A DNA stretch of 64,000 nt. Origin: Acidobacteriota bacterium (GTDB taxonomy: Bacteria; Acidobacteriota; Thermoanaerobaculia; Gp7-AA8; JAHWKK01). Position numbers and translations under genes: made by a program. How positions within the stretch are numbered: the first letter of the stretch is position 1; every line of letters begins with the position of its first letter. Below, piece after piece: positions 8,124 to 16,354 of this stretch. The stretch lies in NCBI GenBank assembly GCA_019347945.1, contig JAHWKK010000016.1, positions 1 to 64,000 of the forward strand. Reading direction: 5' to 3'. The notes below the pieces were generated by a model, which worked only from the letters and a program-made list of their open reading frames with translations, did no database searches and was not told the DNA's origin.

Positions 8124-8498
8124 TCAGGCGGAAGCGGTCTTTTTGCCGTCGAGCGCCGACTTCGCCTGCTCGACGAGAACGGCGAATGCCGCCTCGTCAT
8201 GCACCGCGATGTCGGCCAGCACCTTACGGTCGAGATCCGAGCCGGCCGCCTTGAGACCGGCGATAAATCGGGAGTACGACAGCCCGTGCAGCCGCGATGC
8301 GGCCCCGATCCTGACGATCCACATCTTTCTGAAATCCCGCTTCCGGTCCTTGCGGCCCGTGTAAGCGGTATCGAGCGCGCGCGCCACCTGCTCTTTTGCG
8401 AGCCGGTGACTGCGCGACTTCAGTCCCCAGTAACCACTCGCAAGTTTCAATATCTTGCGACGACGATTCTTACGCTTCGGTCCTCTTTTGACTCTCAT
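8124..8498 (-). CDS. rplT: 50S ribosomal protein L20
   Basis: The 124-aa protein starts MRVKRGPKRKNRRRKILK and continues with KGYWG-like ASGYWGLKSRSHRLAKEQV, DRKRDFRKMWIVRIGAA and GLSYSRFIAGLK, all signature L20 blocks. L20 binds 23S rRNA early in 50S assembly, and in other bacteria represses its own operon. It is third in infC-rpmI-rplT, 87 bp after rpmI. A strong hairpin terminator follows the stop. Confidence 0.97.
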   Translation of the reverse strand: MRVKRGPKRKNRRRKILKLASGYWGLKSRSHRLAKEQVARALDTAYTGRKDRKRDFRKMWIVRIGAASRLHGLSYSRFIAGLKAAGSDLDRKVLADIAVHDEAAFAVLVEQAKSALDGKKTASA

Positions 8499-8585
8499 TG
8501 ATCCCTCTCCTCGTTATGATTTCTTCGTCCGGCCGGGTCATGAGGATGGGCGTACCCGGTCGCGGTCGTTGCCGCCAGCTTCGTA

Positions 8586-8783
8586 TCAGAGATACGGCAG
8601 CATTCTGTCGACGATCTTGGCGTCCGGTTTTGACAGAAGCACGGACCCGCCGAGCCGGCGCTTCCTTCCGGGCGACTTCTTGGTCAGAATGTGCGCCTTG
8701 AAAGCGGAGCTCCGCTTGATCTTTCCGGTGGCCGTTTTCCTGAAGCGCTTCGCCGCGCCTCGATGTGTTTTCATTTTGGGCAT
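8586..8783 (-). CDS. rpmI: 50S ribosomal protein L35
   Basis: The 65-aa basic protein starts [21 protein letters not shown], and has the [15 protein letters not shown] block and a MLPYL C-terminus, all standard for L35. It sits in the conserved infC-rpmI-rplT order, with 111 bp to infC and 87 bp to rplT, somewhat roomier than usual. It is preceded by GAGAGGTGAACC before the ATG. Confidence 0.97.
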   Translation of the reverse strand: MPKMKTHRGAAKRFRKTATGKIKRSSAFKAHILTKKSPGRKRRLGGSVLLSKPDAKIVDRMLPYL

Positions 8784-8894
8784 GGTTCACCTCTCGAATC
8801 GGCGTCCCTAACCGCCTCGACCCCGGTTTGATTCCCTGATCGCGACCCGGCGGCCGGGAGGCGAAGACGCTTCGACACCCCGGCCGCGAGCTCC

Positions 8895-9452
8895 TTACTT
8901 CGAGGGGACGATCAGCAGGATCAGCCGGTTGCCCTGCATACTCGGAAGCCCTTCCGGCTCTCCCACTTCCTTGATGTCCTCGAGAAGACGGTCGAGTACG
9001 GCCTTGCCGAGCTCGCGATGCGCCATCTCCCGTCCCCGGAAGCGGACGATCGCCTTGACCTTCGCATCGGACTCGAGGAAGCGGATGACGTGCTTCTTTT
9101 TGAACTCGAAGTCGTGATCATCGATTCGAGGGCGGAACTGAACCTCCTTGATCACGATCGTCTTCTGCTTCTTCTTGGCCTCGTTCGCCTTCTTCTTCTC
9201 TTCGAAGAGGTACTTGCCGTGGTCCATGATCTTGCAGACCGGCGGTTTTGCCTGGGGCGCGACCTCGACGAGATCGAGACCCTTTTCATCGGCGAGTGCT
9301 CTCGCTTCATCGGTGTTGACGATTCCTACCTGGTTTCCCTCGTCATCGATGAGGCGGACTTCCGGAACCCTGATGCGTTCGTTGATTCGGGTTCCATCCC
9401 CGGGTTTGCGGGGAATGCGGCCTCGAAAGCCGCGTAACTTGGATGGATGAAT
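8895..9452 (-). CDS. infC: Translation initiation factor IF-3 (probable ATT start)
   Basis: IF-3 binds the 30S subunit and checks initiator tRNA and start codons. The product has RINERIRVPEVRLIDDEGNQVGIV, the linker rich in KKK, and the C-terminal IKEVQFRPRIDDHDFEFKKKHVIRFL, all diagnostic. The only ATG/GTG-type start is a GTG 39 bases upstream with no ribosome-binding site. AAGGAG sits eight bases before an ATT codon at 9450-9452, giving 185 aa. An AUU start is the known E. coli infC device for IF-3 autoregulation, so ATT is preferred here. The alternative is 8895-9491. Confidence 0.85.
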   Translation of the reverse strand: MHPSKLRGFRGRIPRKPGDGTRINERIRVPEVRLIDDEGNQVGIVNTDEARALADEKGLDLVEVAPQAKPPVCKIMDHGKYLFEEKKKANEAKKKQKTIVIKEVQFRPRIDDHDFEFKKKHVIRFLESDAKVKAIVRFRGREMAHRELGKAVLDRLLEDIKEVGEPEGLPSMQGNRLILLIVPSK

Positions 9453-9556
9453 AAGCGTGACTCCTTGACGTTGTTTACGTGTTCCGCGCACTCGAAACGC
9501 GGCTCTCTACTGCACATTCCCTCGTCTGCAAGGGGCGCGCACAATCTACGAAGTGG

Positions 9557-11473
9557 TCATTTCAAAGTCAAGGACCGTGTTCGCATTGCGTCGCGCATCC
9601 TGGCGGCGAGCGCACCAACCTGCTCCGCTCCCAGGTCACCGGCGCTCCGGTCTCTCACACTGACCGTTCCGGCGCTCTCTTCCTTTTCGCCGACGATGAG
9701 CATCAAAGGCACTTTCTCGATCTGCGCATTCCTGATCTTGGCGCCGAGCTTCTCGTTGGCACCGTCGACCTCGACTCGCAAACCGGCTACGACGAGCTCG
9801 TCCCGCACCTTTCCGGCGTACTCCAGAAAGCGGTCCGACACCGGAAGAATCTTCGCCTGTACCGGCGCGAGCCACAGAGGGAACGCCCCCGCGAAGTGCT
9901 CGACCAGAATTGCGAAGAACCGTTCGATCGAACCGAGGATCGCGCGGTGGATCATCACCGGACGGTGCTCCTCGTTGTCAGCGCCGACGTAAGTAAGCTC
10001 GAAGCGCTCCGGGAGCGCATAGTCGAGCTGAATCGTTCCGAGCTGCCAGGGCCGGCCGATCGCATCGTGAATCAGAAACTCGAGCTTCGGCCCGTAAAAA
10101 GCCCCTTCGCCCGGGTTCACGTGGTACTCGAGCCCACGCGCCTCGAGCGCCTCCTCGAGGGCCTTCTCCGCCGCGTCCCACATCTCCGGCGTCCCGATCG
10201 CCTTCTCCGGTCGGTTCGACAGCGCAATCCGAACGTCAGCGAATCCGAAGACCGCGTACATCTCCTCGGTCAGCCCGATCTCCCGTTCGATCTCACTCCG
10301 AATCTGATCCGGTGTCGTGAACAGATGCGCATCGTCCTGCGCAAAGGAACGGACTCGCGTCAGACCGTGGGTCACCCCGGAACGCTCATAGCGGTGAAGC
10401 CTGCAGAAATCGGCGATCCGCAGCGGGAGATCCCTGTACGAATGCATTCTCGCGGCGTAAATCTGCGTGTGACCGGGACAGTTCATCGGCTTCACGCCAT
10501 ACTCCCGCTCGTCGATCTCCGAGAAGAACATCGAGTCGCGAAAGTTCTCGTAATGCCCCGAGGTCCGAAAGAGATCGGCGTCCCAGATCATCGGCGTCAC
10601 GACCTCGTCGTATCCGTCGCGAACGTAATACTCCCGGACGAAATCGACGAGCTCGTTGTAAATGATCGTTCCCTTCGGAAGAAAGATCGGCATCGCCGGA
10701 GCGAACTTCGAGAACGTGAAGAGATCGAGATCTTTGCCGAGCTTCCGATGGTCCCGCGCCTTCGCCTGCTCCAGCCGCTCGAGATACGCCGCCAGCTCCT
10801 TCCGGTCGGCCCACGCCGTGCCGTAGATCCGCTGCAGCATCGCGTTCCGCTCGTCACCTCTCCAGTAGGCTCCCGCGACCGACAGAAGCTTGAAAGCTCC
10901 CAGCTTTCCCGTCGCCGGAACGTGCGGGCCGCGGCACAAGTCCTTCCAGTCACCCTGCGAGTAGACCGAGAGAACCTCGTCCTCCGGAATCTCCCGGATG
11001 ATCTCGGCCTTGTACGCCTCCCCCATCGTCTCGAATTCCTCGACGGCGTCGTTGCGCGCCCACTCGGAGCGCTCGATCGGGAGATCGCGCTCTACGATTT
11101 CCGCCATTCTCTTTTCGATCCGCTCGAGATCCTCGTCGGTGAAGGGCCGATCGGTCGCAAAGTCGTAGAAGAAGCCATCCTCGATCACCGGGCCGATCGT
11201 CACCTGGGTTCCGGGAAAGAGCTCCTGAACCGCATTCGCCATCAGATGTGCCGTCGAATGCCGGATGATCTCGCGGCCCTGATCGGTCTGCGGGGTGACG
11301 ATCGCGATCTTCGACCCTTCGCTGACCGGCGCGTACAGGTCGACGATCTTCCCGTCGACGATTCCCGCAATCGCGTCTTTCGCGAGTCGCTTCCCGATCG
11401 AGGCGGCCACGTCGGCGACCGTCGCCCCGTCGGGCACTTCTTTTTTCGATCCGTCCGGCAACTCCACCTGCAT
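9557..11473 (-). CDS. thrS: Threonyl-tRNA synthetase
   Basis: The 638-aa cytosolic enzyme charges tRNA-Thr. Domains in order: TGS (about 1-60), editing domain with HSTAHLMA and the DLCRGPHVP motif, class II catalytic core (about 240-535, including MNCPGHTQIY and SFAQDDAHLF) and a C-terminal anticodon-binding domain. The ATG is preceded by AGAGGAGAG. It heads the infC-rpmI-rplT-pheS run on this strand, 104 bp before infC. Upstream is a Thr-rich leader peptide and an attenuator-type terminator, which indicates control by charged tRNA-Thr. Confidence 0.97.
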   Translation of the reverse strand: MQVELPDGSKKEVPDGATVADVAASIGKRLAKDAIAGIVDGKIVDLYAPVSEGSKIAIVTPQTDQGREIIRHSTAHLMANAVQELFPGTQVTIGPVIEDGFFYDFATDRPFTDEDLERIEKRMAEIVERDLPIERSEWARNDAVEEFETMGEAYKAEIIREIPEDEVLSVYSQGDWKDLCRGPHVPATGKLGAFKLLSVAGAYWRGDERNAMLQRIYGTAWADRKELAAYLERLEQAKARDHRKLGKDLDLFTFSKFAPAMPIFLPKGTIIYNELVDFVREYYVRDGYDEVVTPMIWDADLFRTSGHYENFRDSMFFSEIDEREYGVKPMNCPGHTQIYAARMHSYRDLPLRIADFCRLHRYERSGVTHGLTRVRSFAQDDAHLFTTPDQIRSEIEREIGLTEEMYAVFGFADVRIALSNRPEKAIGTPEMWDAAEKALEEALEARGLEYHVNPGEGAFYGPKLEFLIHDAIGRPWQLGTIQLDYALPERFELTYVGADNEEHRPVMIHRAILGSIERFFAILVEHFAGAFPLWLAPVQAKILPVSDRFLEYAGKVRDELVVAGLRVEVDGANEKLGAKIRNAQIEKVPLMLIVGEKEESAGTVSVRDRSAGDLGAEQVGALAARMRDAMRTRSLTLK

Positions 11474-11492
11474 GCAAACTCTCCTCTAAACG

Positions 11493-11561
11493 AAAAAGAC
11501 AGGACCCGGGGCCCTGTCTCGTGCGCGCCTGAAAACAGATGACGACTTCACGAGCCGGGGC
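11493..11561 (-). promoter_or_regulatory. thrS transcription attenuator (terminator plus antiterminator)
   Basis: On the minus strand AGACAGG (11519-11513) pairs with CCTGTCT (11503-11497), followed by a T-tract to 11493: an intrinsic terminator 20 nt before the thrS ATG. A competing antiterminator pairs CTCGTG (11554-11549, overlapping the leader stop) with CACGAG (11523-11518), extended by GCCC (11561-11558) with GGGC (11514-11511); it consumes the 5' terminator arm. A short pause-type stem ACGAG (11573-11569)/CTCGT is also possible. No codirectional gene lies upstream, so the terminator cannot be serving another gene. Confidence 0.8.
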
Positions 11562-11598
11562 GTCTCACCTCGTCCGTGGTAGTCGACGTCGTCGTCAT
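11548..11598 (-). CDS. Threonine-rich leader peptide of thrS
   Basis: The 16-residue peptide reads MTTTSTTTDEVRRPGS: six of its first eight codons are Thr (four ACG, one ACT, one ACC). GGGAG precedes the ATG at a short distance. Its stop codon overlaps segment 2 of the antiterminator, so a ribosome finishing the peptide would block antitermination, while one stalled on Thr codons would leave segment 2 free. This is the arrangement of classical amino-acid attenuators such as E. coli thrL, here before thrS. It was identified from the sequence; expression is not shown. Confidence 0.8.
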   Translation of the reverse strand: MTTTSTTTDEVRRPGS

Positions 11599-11704
11599 TG
11601 CTCCCGCCATTCCGGGGCAACAACGGCCCCGTTTCACCCCGGATTCCCGACAAGGCACGCTTTTTGTTCCCGAAATTACTCGGTAACGAAAGGAGTCACC
11701 CATC

Positions 11705-12631
11705 ATGAGAAACCGCACGTCAATCCTTCTGGCAGCAACTCTTCCGCTTCTTTTCCTCGGCTGTGGTTCGACCGACCTCGGAGGAATCCTCGGAGGGGGC
11801 ACCGACACCCGGACCTCGTCGTCCGCACCGAGCATGGTTCGCGGCGTAGTCTCGAGCGTCGACCCGACCAATCGCGTGATCTATCTCGACTCGGCGACCG
11901 TGAGCCTCCAGAACAGCGGCTACGATTCCGCCAAGCTCTACTACGAGACGAATACGCCGGTCATTTTCAACAACGAGCGCTATACCCCCGAGAACCTCGA
12001 GCGGGGCGACCGGATCGAGGCCTCCGTTCAGAGCTCCTCGAATCGACTGATCGCCACCGAGATCCACGTGACCTACGACTCGACCCCGGATGATGCCTGG
12101 GGCGGTTCGACGAACGCATCCCTCATGACGGGAACCGTTCGTGACATCGATACCCGCTCACGCTGGATCGACGTCCAGAGCAACGACTGGAACCGCACCG
12201 TCACGCGCGTCTACTACGACAACTCGACGGTCGCGATGCAGGACGGACGCTCCTACAATCCCGATACAATCCGCGTCGGCGATGAGATCCGGCTCGAGGT
12301 CTCGCAGACCTCGAATCGACTCTATGCATCGCGCATCGAGATCGGCGCTACCGCCTCGGGCGGTGACCGGTGGGGTTCGATCAATGAGACCGTTCGCGCT
12401 GAAGTCGTCTCGGTCAACGAATGGAACAACACCCTCGAAGTGCGGCGAACGACCGGAGCGCGCGAGCGGCTGACGCTGAGCTACGACTCCAGAACGGGCG
12501 TCGAGTATCAGGGCCGGACCTATCCGGTCGTGAATCTCGAGCGAGGGGACGTCGTCGACATTGCCGTGACCGGAACCTCGCCGACAAATCTGACGGCGAG
12601 CCGCATCGTCGTCGTTCGGAGCGTCCGGTAG
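11705..12631 (+). CDS. Lipoprotein with three DUF5666-like repeats
   Basis: The 308-aa product has a signal peptide with lipobox LFLGC (Cys20). Three repeats of about 75-90 residues follow, starting near 44 (VRGVVSSVDPTNRVIYLDS), 140 (MTGTVRDIDTRSRWIDVQS) and 232 (VRAEVVSVNEWNNTLEVRR). Each ends in a similar strand (SNRLIATEIHV, SNRLYASRIEI, PTNLTASRIVV). The layout resembles OB-like DUF5666 proteins. The ATG has AAGGAG ten bases upstream. It diverges from the thrS leader. Role unknown; membrane anchoring is inferred. Confidence 0.8.
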   Translation: MRNRTSILLAATLPLLFLGCGSTDLGGILGGGTDTRTSSSAPSMVRGVVSSVDPTNRVIYLDSATVSLQNSGYDSAKLYYETNTPVIFNNERYTPENLERGDRIEASVQSSSNRLIATEIHVTYDSTPDDAWGGSTNASLMTGTVRDIDTRSRWIDVQSNDWNRTVTRVYYDNSTVAMQDGRSYNPDTIRVGDEIRLEVSQTSNRLYASRIEIGATASGGDRWGSINETVRAEVVSVNEWNNTLEVRRTTGARERLTLSYDSRTGVEYQGRTYPVVNLERGDVVDIAVTGTSPTNLTASRIVVVRSVR

Positions 12632-13345
12632 GAAAGACAGGGATCAGGGATCAGGGAGCAGGGACCAGGGAGCAGGGATCAGGGAGCAGGGACCAGGGAG
12701 CAGAAGAAACCTCGTTCCAGAGCTTCGGTCGCAAGATTTCACCCCGCCCAGATCCTTCGCCGTGCTTCGGCGGCTCAGGATGGCGAGTGTTTCGATGTGG
12801 CGAGAGCAAAACGACCCGGACCTCGTCGTTCCGAGTCTGAAGGTGGAGTTTGCGAAACCGAAACCACGTCATCCTGAGTAAAACCCGTTCGTGGCGCCTG
12901 GTGAAGCGGAAATGAGACCCGTGAGTGCATAAACAACCGCACTCGCGTACTCAAACCGACGTCATCCTGAGCAAGTGACCGGCGCGTTGCGCCGGTGAAG
13001 CGGAAATGACACCTGTAAGTGCAGAACAACCGCGCTCACATACTCAAACAGACGTCATCCTGAGCGGGCGGTCGGGCGGGCAGGCGAAGGACCTCGCAGG
13101 TTGGGACATCAGACCAAGCGAAGCGCTGTAAAAGGTCGAAGTCCAGCAATTTCATAGTGGTTTCATTAGGAGCGGGCGGTCGGGCGGGCAGGCGAAGAGC
13201 CTGCCCTGAGGGGTGATGGGTGGGGGAAACCGAAGGGACCTCGCAGGTTGGGACATCAGACCAAGCGAAGCGCTGCAAAAGATAAGGGCCGGGCCGACCA
13301 CGTGGGGTTGGTCGAGCCTTTTGCCTCCGAGACCCTCGCGCGCCC
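12632..13345. repeat. Repeat-filled gap: CAGGGA tandem array and dispersed elements
   Basis: No gene is seen in 714 bp. At 12641-12705 there is a tandem array of GGGATCA/GGGAGCA/GGGACCA heptamers starting 10 bp after the lipoprotein stop. From about 12850 to 13300 related units recur: CCTGAGCAAGTGACCGGCG, CGTCATCCTGAGCGGGCGG, and twice CCTCGCAGGTTGGGACATCA followed by GACCAAGCGAAGCGCTG. The longer unit matches 6110-6235 and, inverted, 27540-27740. Confidence 0.8.
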
Positions 13346-14776
13346 TTACTCGACGCTGACCGACTTCCATGCATCCGCGATGGCCTGAGCGGCGACGAGC
13401 GCCTCGTCCTGCCCCGTCGCCCAGTTGCTGACCGACACCCGGATGACCGCCCGCCCCTTCCAGCGGCTTCCGCTGAGCCAGATCCGCCCGTCCTGCTGAA
13501 TGCGCCGCACCACACGATCGACGAGGCCGTCGTGTAGTTTCGAATCCTCGACGTCGAAATCGACGAGCACCTGATTCAGCACGACCTCGTTGACGATTCG
13601 AATGCCATCCACTTTTCGCAGTTCCGAGGCGATCCGGCTCGCTGCCGAACAGCCGCGCTCGATCAGTTCTCGAAGTCCCGAGCGACCAAGCCAGCGCAGC
13701 GCGGCATAGACCGGCAATCCTCTTCCGCGCCTGGAGAACTCCGGTGTCCAGTCGAGAGGATCGCGGGGCGCATCCGAATCCGGACCCGCCTGGATGAGGT
13801 AGTCGGCACGCACGGAGGTCGCTCCGAGGTGTGCGGCGCGATCTTTGACGATGGCGATCCCGCAGTCGTAGGGGACGTTGAGCCATTTGTGGGCATCGGT
13901 CGCCCACGAATCCGCCTCCTCGACGCCTTCGACGAGCGGCGAGGTCTCGGGTGAGACGCGAGCCCAGAGACCGAACGCTCCGTCGACGTGCACCCACGCA
14001 TCCGATTCATGGGCGATCGCGATCACCTCCCCGAGAGGATCGAACGAGCCGGTGTTGACATTACCCGCCTGCGCGCAGACGATCGCCGGCCCTTCGCCCT
14101 CTCGCAGCGCATTCCGAAGCGCTTCCGGCCGCATCCGCCCTTCGAAATCCGTAGCGATCCGTACCGGACTCGCCCCGAGTCCGATCAGCCTCAGCGCGCT
14201 GAAAATCGTCGCATGCGCCTCGTCCGGAACGAGCACGCGAACTCTCGGGGCGCCCTGAAGCCCGTCTCTTTCCACATCCCATCCGGCATCGGCGAGGACG
14301 CGGTGTCTCGCCGCCGCGAGGCAGGTCGTGTTCGCCATCTGCCCGCCGGTCACGAACGCAACGCCACTCGTTTCCGGCAATCGGAGGACTTCGAGCAGCC
14401 AGCGCGCGGCGACCTCTTCGCAGACCGAAGGAGCCGGCGCCGCGGCATAGAGCCCGGCGTTCTGATCCCACACGGAGGTGAGCCAGTCGGCGGCCAGCGC
14501 TACGGGCATCGAGCCACCGATGACGAAGCCGAAGAAGCGCGGCGAGACCGATCCGAGCAGACCGTCTCTCGCCCCTTCGATCAGTTCCCGGATGACCTTT
14601 TCATCATCCAGCCCCTCCTCGGTCAGTTCGAGCCCGAGCCGCTCACGCAACTGCTCGAGCGACGCCCGATGCGTCACATCCCTCTCGGGGATGGCGGAGA
14701 GGAAGCGCTGCGACTCGGCGCTCGCGAGCTGCAGGACACGCTCGAAGCGTTTTTCGTCCCAGTCGAACCGGCTCAT
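13346..14776 (-). CDS. Pyridoxal-5'-phosphate-dependent decarboxylase family protein (group II)
   Basis: The 476-aa protein belongs to the group II PLP decarboxylase family (aromatic L-amino acid, glutamate and tyrosine decarboxylases). The PLP Schiff-base lysine is Lys297 in TDAHKWLNVPYDCG; HVDGAF at 263-268 supplies the pyridine-binding Asp, and TGGQMANTTCL at 143-153 matches the phosphate-binding region. Substrate cannot be read from the motifs; family members of this length often act on aromatic amino acids. It follows the DUF1684 lipoprotein gene on the same strand by 18 bp. Confidence 0.9.
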   Translation of the reverse strand: MSRFDWDEKRFERVLQLASAESQRFLSAIPERDVTHRASLEQLRERLGLELTEEGLDDEKVIRELIEGARDGLLGSVSPRFFGFVIGGSMPVALAADWLTSVWDQNAGLYAAAPAPSVCEEVAARWLLEVLRLPETSGVAFVTGGQMANTTCLAAARHRVLADAGWDVERDGLQGAPRVRVLVPDEAHATIFSALRLIGLGASPVRIATDFEGRMRPEALRNALREGEGPAIVCAQAGNVNTGSFDPLGEVIAIAHESDAWVHVDGAFGLWARVSPETSPLVEGVEEADSWATDAHKWLNVPYDCGIAIVKDRAAHLGATSVRADYLIQAGPDSDAPRDPLDWTPEFSRRGRGLPVYAALRWLGRSGLRELIERGCSAASRIASELRKVDGIRIVNEVVLNQVLVDFDVEDSKLHDGLVDRVVRRIQQDGRIWLSGSRWKGRAVIRVSVSNWATGQDEALVAAQAIADAWKSVSVE

Positions 14777-14794
14777 CTCTTCTCTGACAACCGC

Positions 14795-15778
14795 TCAGAC
14801 ATCCGCGGCAGGCTCGGACACCCCTTTGTCGTGGTGCAGGTGGTAATCCTTTTCTCCCGCCTCGACCCGGATCGGCAGCCAGTTCTGTCTCGGCGGCAAC
14901 GGACAGGTTGCGAACGGAGTGAAGGCGCACGGAGGGTTGTACGCTCGATTGAAGTCGATGACGATCGATCCATCCTCCGCGGCAGTCGTCTCGGTATACA
15001 GATAACGGCCAGCGCCGTATGTCTCCTCGCCACTGGTCTCATCCCGGAAGATGATGAAGTAGTTGTCGTCGCTGTCGTAAACGTCGAGGGTCAGCTTCCA
15101 CCCGTCGTGCTCGAAATGAATTCTCCCGGGGCTCTCCATGGTCTGCTGGCCTCCGGCGTAGTCTTCGAGCCGGACCATTCTCACCTCGTCGAACGGAATG
15201 AATCGTCCTTCGATCCGCCATTCGCGCGACACCGGGTAATGCTCGATCCCTTCGAAATTCACTCGAGTCGGCGCTTCAGTGTCGAGGACGCGAACGCCGA
15301 GCCGGCCATCGCGCTCGATCAGGTAGAACGACGTCGTACCCGAGACCAGAGTCGTCGGCTCCCTCTTCAGCTCGGAGGCCTCGGCATCGGAGATGAGATC
15401 GATCGGGCCATCGAGCGCGTCGGTTTTCGAAGTCAGATCGGTCCCCGTCACCGGAATGAATCGAACGGCTCCGTGATCGCCCTCCGAGGGCATCCGGTCG
15501 ACGACGATCACGCCGGCACGGGGAGGAAGCCCGTCAACGACGATGTCGCTCCCCGGCACGCTTCCGATCCGGTTCGAGCCGGGCTCGAGCCAGTGGAGAC
15601 CGACCAGCGCGAGGTACCCCCCTTCCGACTGCAGACTCGACAGCCTCCGGGCCCGCCACTCCTCGGTGGCCTCGATGTGGCCGTCCGCATCGGATCCTTC
15701 AGGCGCCTCGTACGCGCATCCGGACAGGATCGAGATCAATGCAACACCTGCGAGCAGGGGACGAAATGGCTGGTTCAA
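14795..15778 (-). CDS. DUF1684 lipoprotein
   Basis: The 327-aa product starts at a TTG with GGAGG five bases upstream; the nearby GTG overlaps that ribosome-binding site and is less likely. Signal peptide and lipobox ILSGC place a lipidated Cys near 21. The DUF1684 signature is clear: EEWRARRLSSL, YLALVGLHWLEPGSNRIGS, and near the C-terminus DFNRAYNPPCAFTPFATCPLPP. The domain is common in Acidobacteriota and Bacteroidota and has no assigned reaction. It probably shares an operon with the PLP decarboxylase 18 bp downstream. Confidence 0.85.
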   Translation of the reverse strand: MNQPFRPLLAGVALISILSGCAYEAPEGSDADGHIEATEEWRARRLSSLQSEGGYLALVGLHWLEPGSNRIGSVPGSDIVVDGLPPRAGVIVVDRMPSEGDHGAVRFIPVTGTDLTSKTDALDGPIDLISDAEASELKREPTTLVSGTTSFYLIERDGRLGVRVLDTEAPTRVNFEGIEHYPVSREWRIEGRFIPFDEVRMVRLEDYAGGQQTMESPGRIHFEHDGWKLTLDVYDSDDNYFIIFRDETSGEETYGAGRYLYTETTAAEDGSIVIDFNRAYNPPCAFTPFATCPLPPRQNWLPIRVEAGEKDYHLHHDKGVSEPAADV

Positions 15779-15841
15779 GTTCACCTCCGGTACAATCTCG
15801 CAGGATTCTATCGCTAAGAGCACCACGAGTTGATCGAACCG

Positions 15842-16354
15842 ATGACCAGAGGGAACTTCTACGCGCCGCCGCAGCGGGATGTCGCTGCGACGATCTATAC
15901 CACCGCGGGCTGGATGAGGGGGAACTTCGTCATCCCCAGCAGCCGTCGTCTCATCGAATTCACCAACCAGCCGGACGACTTCTTCAAGCTGCGCGACGTT
16001 CAGCTCCCCTCCGTCCCCGGACGTGCGACCTTTTTCGCCCTCCAGCGCGACTCGGTGATCTTCATCGTTCCCAACAGTCAGGCCGAAGTCTCCAGGATCA
16101 CGACACTCGGTCAGGACCGGGTCGAGCGCGACGTCTCGTGTGCGTTCGAGACCGGCCTGATCAGCGGAATTCTGTACGTTCCCACCGGCCTTCGCGTCTC
16201 GGACTACCTGGTTCAGAGAAAGCGCTTCTTCGAGATCTACGAATGCGAGTATCTCGTCGGCGAAGGAGAGCAGCTCGACCGGGTCCGGAACATCCCGATC
16301 ATGCTCGTGAACTCGAACCGGATCATCGGTGTCTCCGAGCCCCGGGTGCGCTGA
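15842..16354 (+). CDS. Hypothetical protein, 170 aa
   Basis: Not recognised. The ATG at 15842 and an in-frame TTG at 15830 are both possible; neither has a good Shine-Dalgarno. The N-terminal half (RDVAATIYTTAGWMRGNFVIPSSRRLIEFTNQ) has alternating strands, as do FFALQRDSVIFIVPN and SGILYVPTGLRVSDYL, suggesting a small beta-rich soluble domain. No signal peptide or membrane segment is visible. Its 3' end overlaps the 3' end of the convergent GT-C gene by 32 bp. Confidence 0.65.
   Translation: MTRGNFYAPPQRDVAATIYTTAGWMRGNFVIPSSRRLIEFTNQPDDFFKLRDVQLPSVPGRATFFALQRDSVIFIVPNSQAEVSRITTLGQDRVERDVSCAFETGLISGILYVPTGLRVSDYLVQRKRFFEIYECEYLVGEGEQLDRVRNIPIMLVNSNRIIGVSEPRVR

Noticed and set aside
9479-11542. 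687-aa open frame on the plus strand opposite thrS and infC
   Set aside because: It is the antisense shadow of conserved genes in GC-rich DNA; the composition is Arg/Asp/Leu-biased and no ribosome-binding site is present.
11613-11632. GGGGC/GCCCC hairpin in the thrS leader upstream region as a plus-strand terminator
   Set aside because: It has only three T afterwards and no plus-strand gene upstream that would need it.
12641-12705. Short tandem repeats considered as a CRISPR array
   Set aside because: Units are 7 bp with no spacers of constant length and no cas genes in the window.
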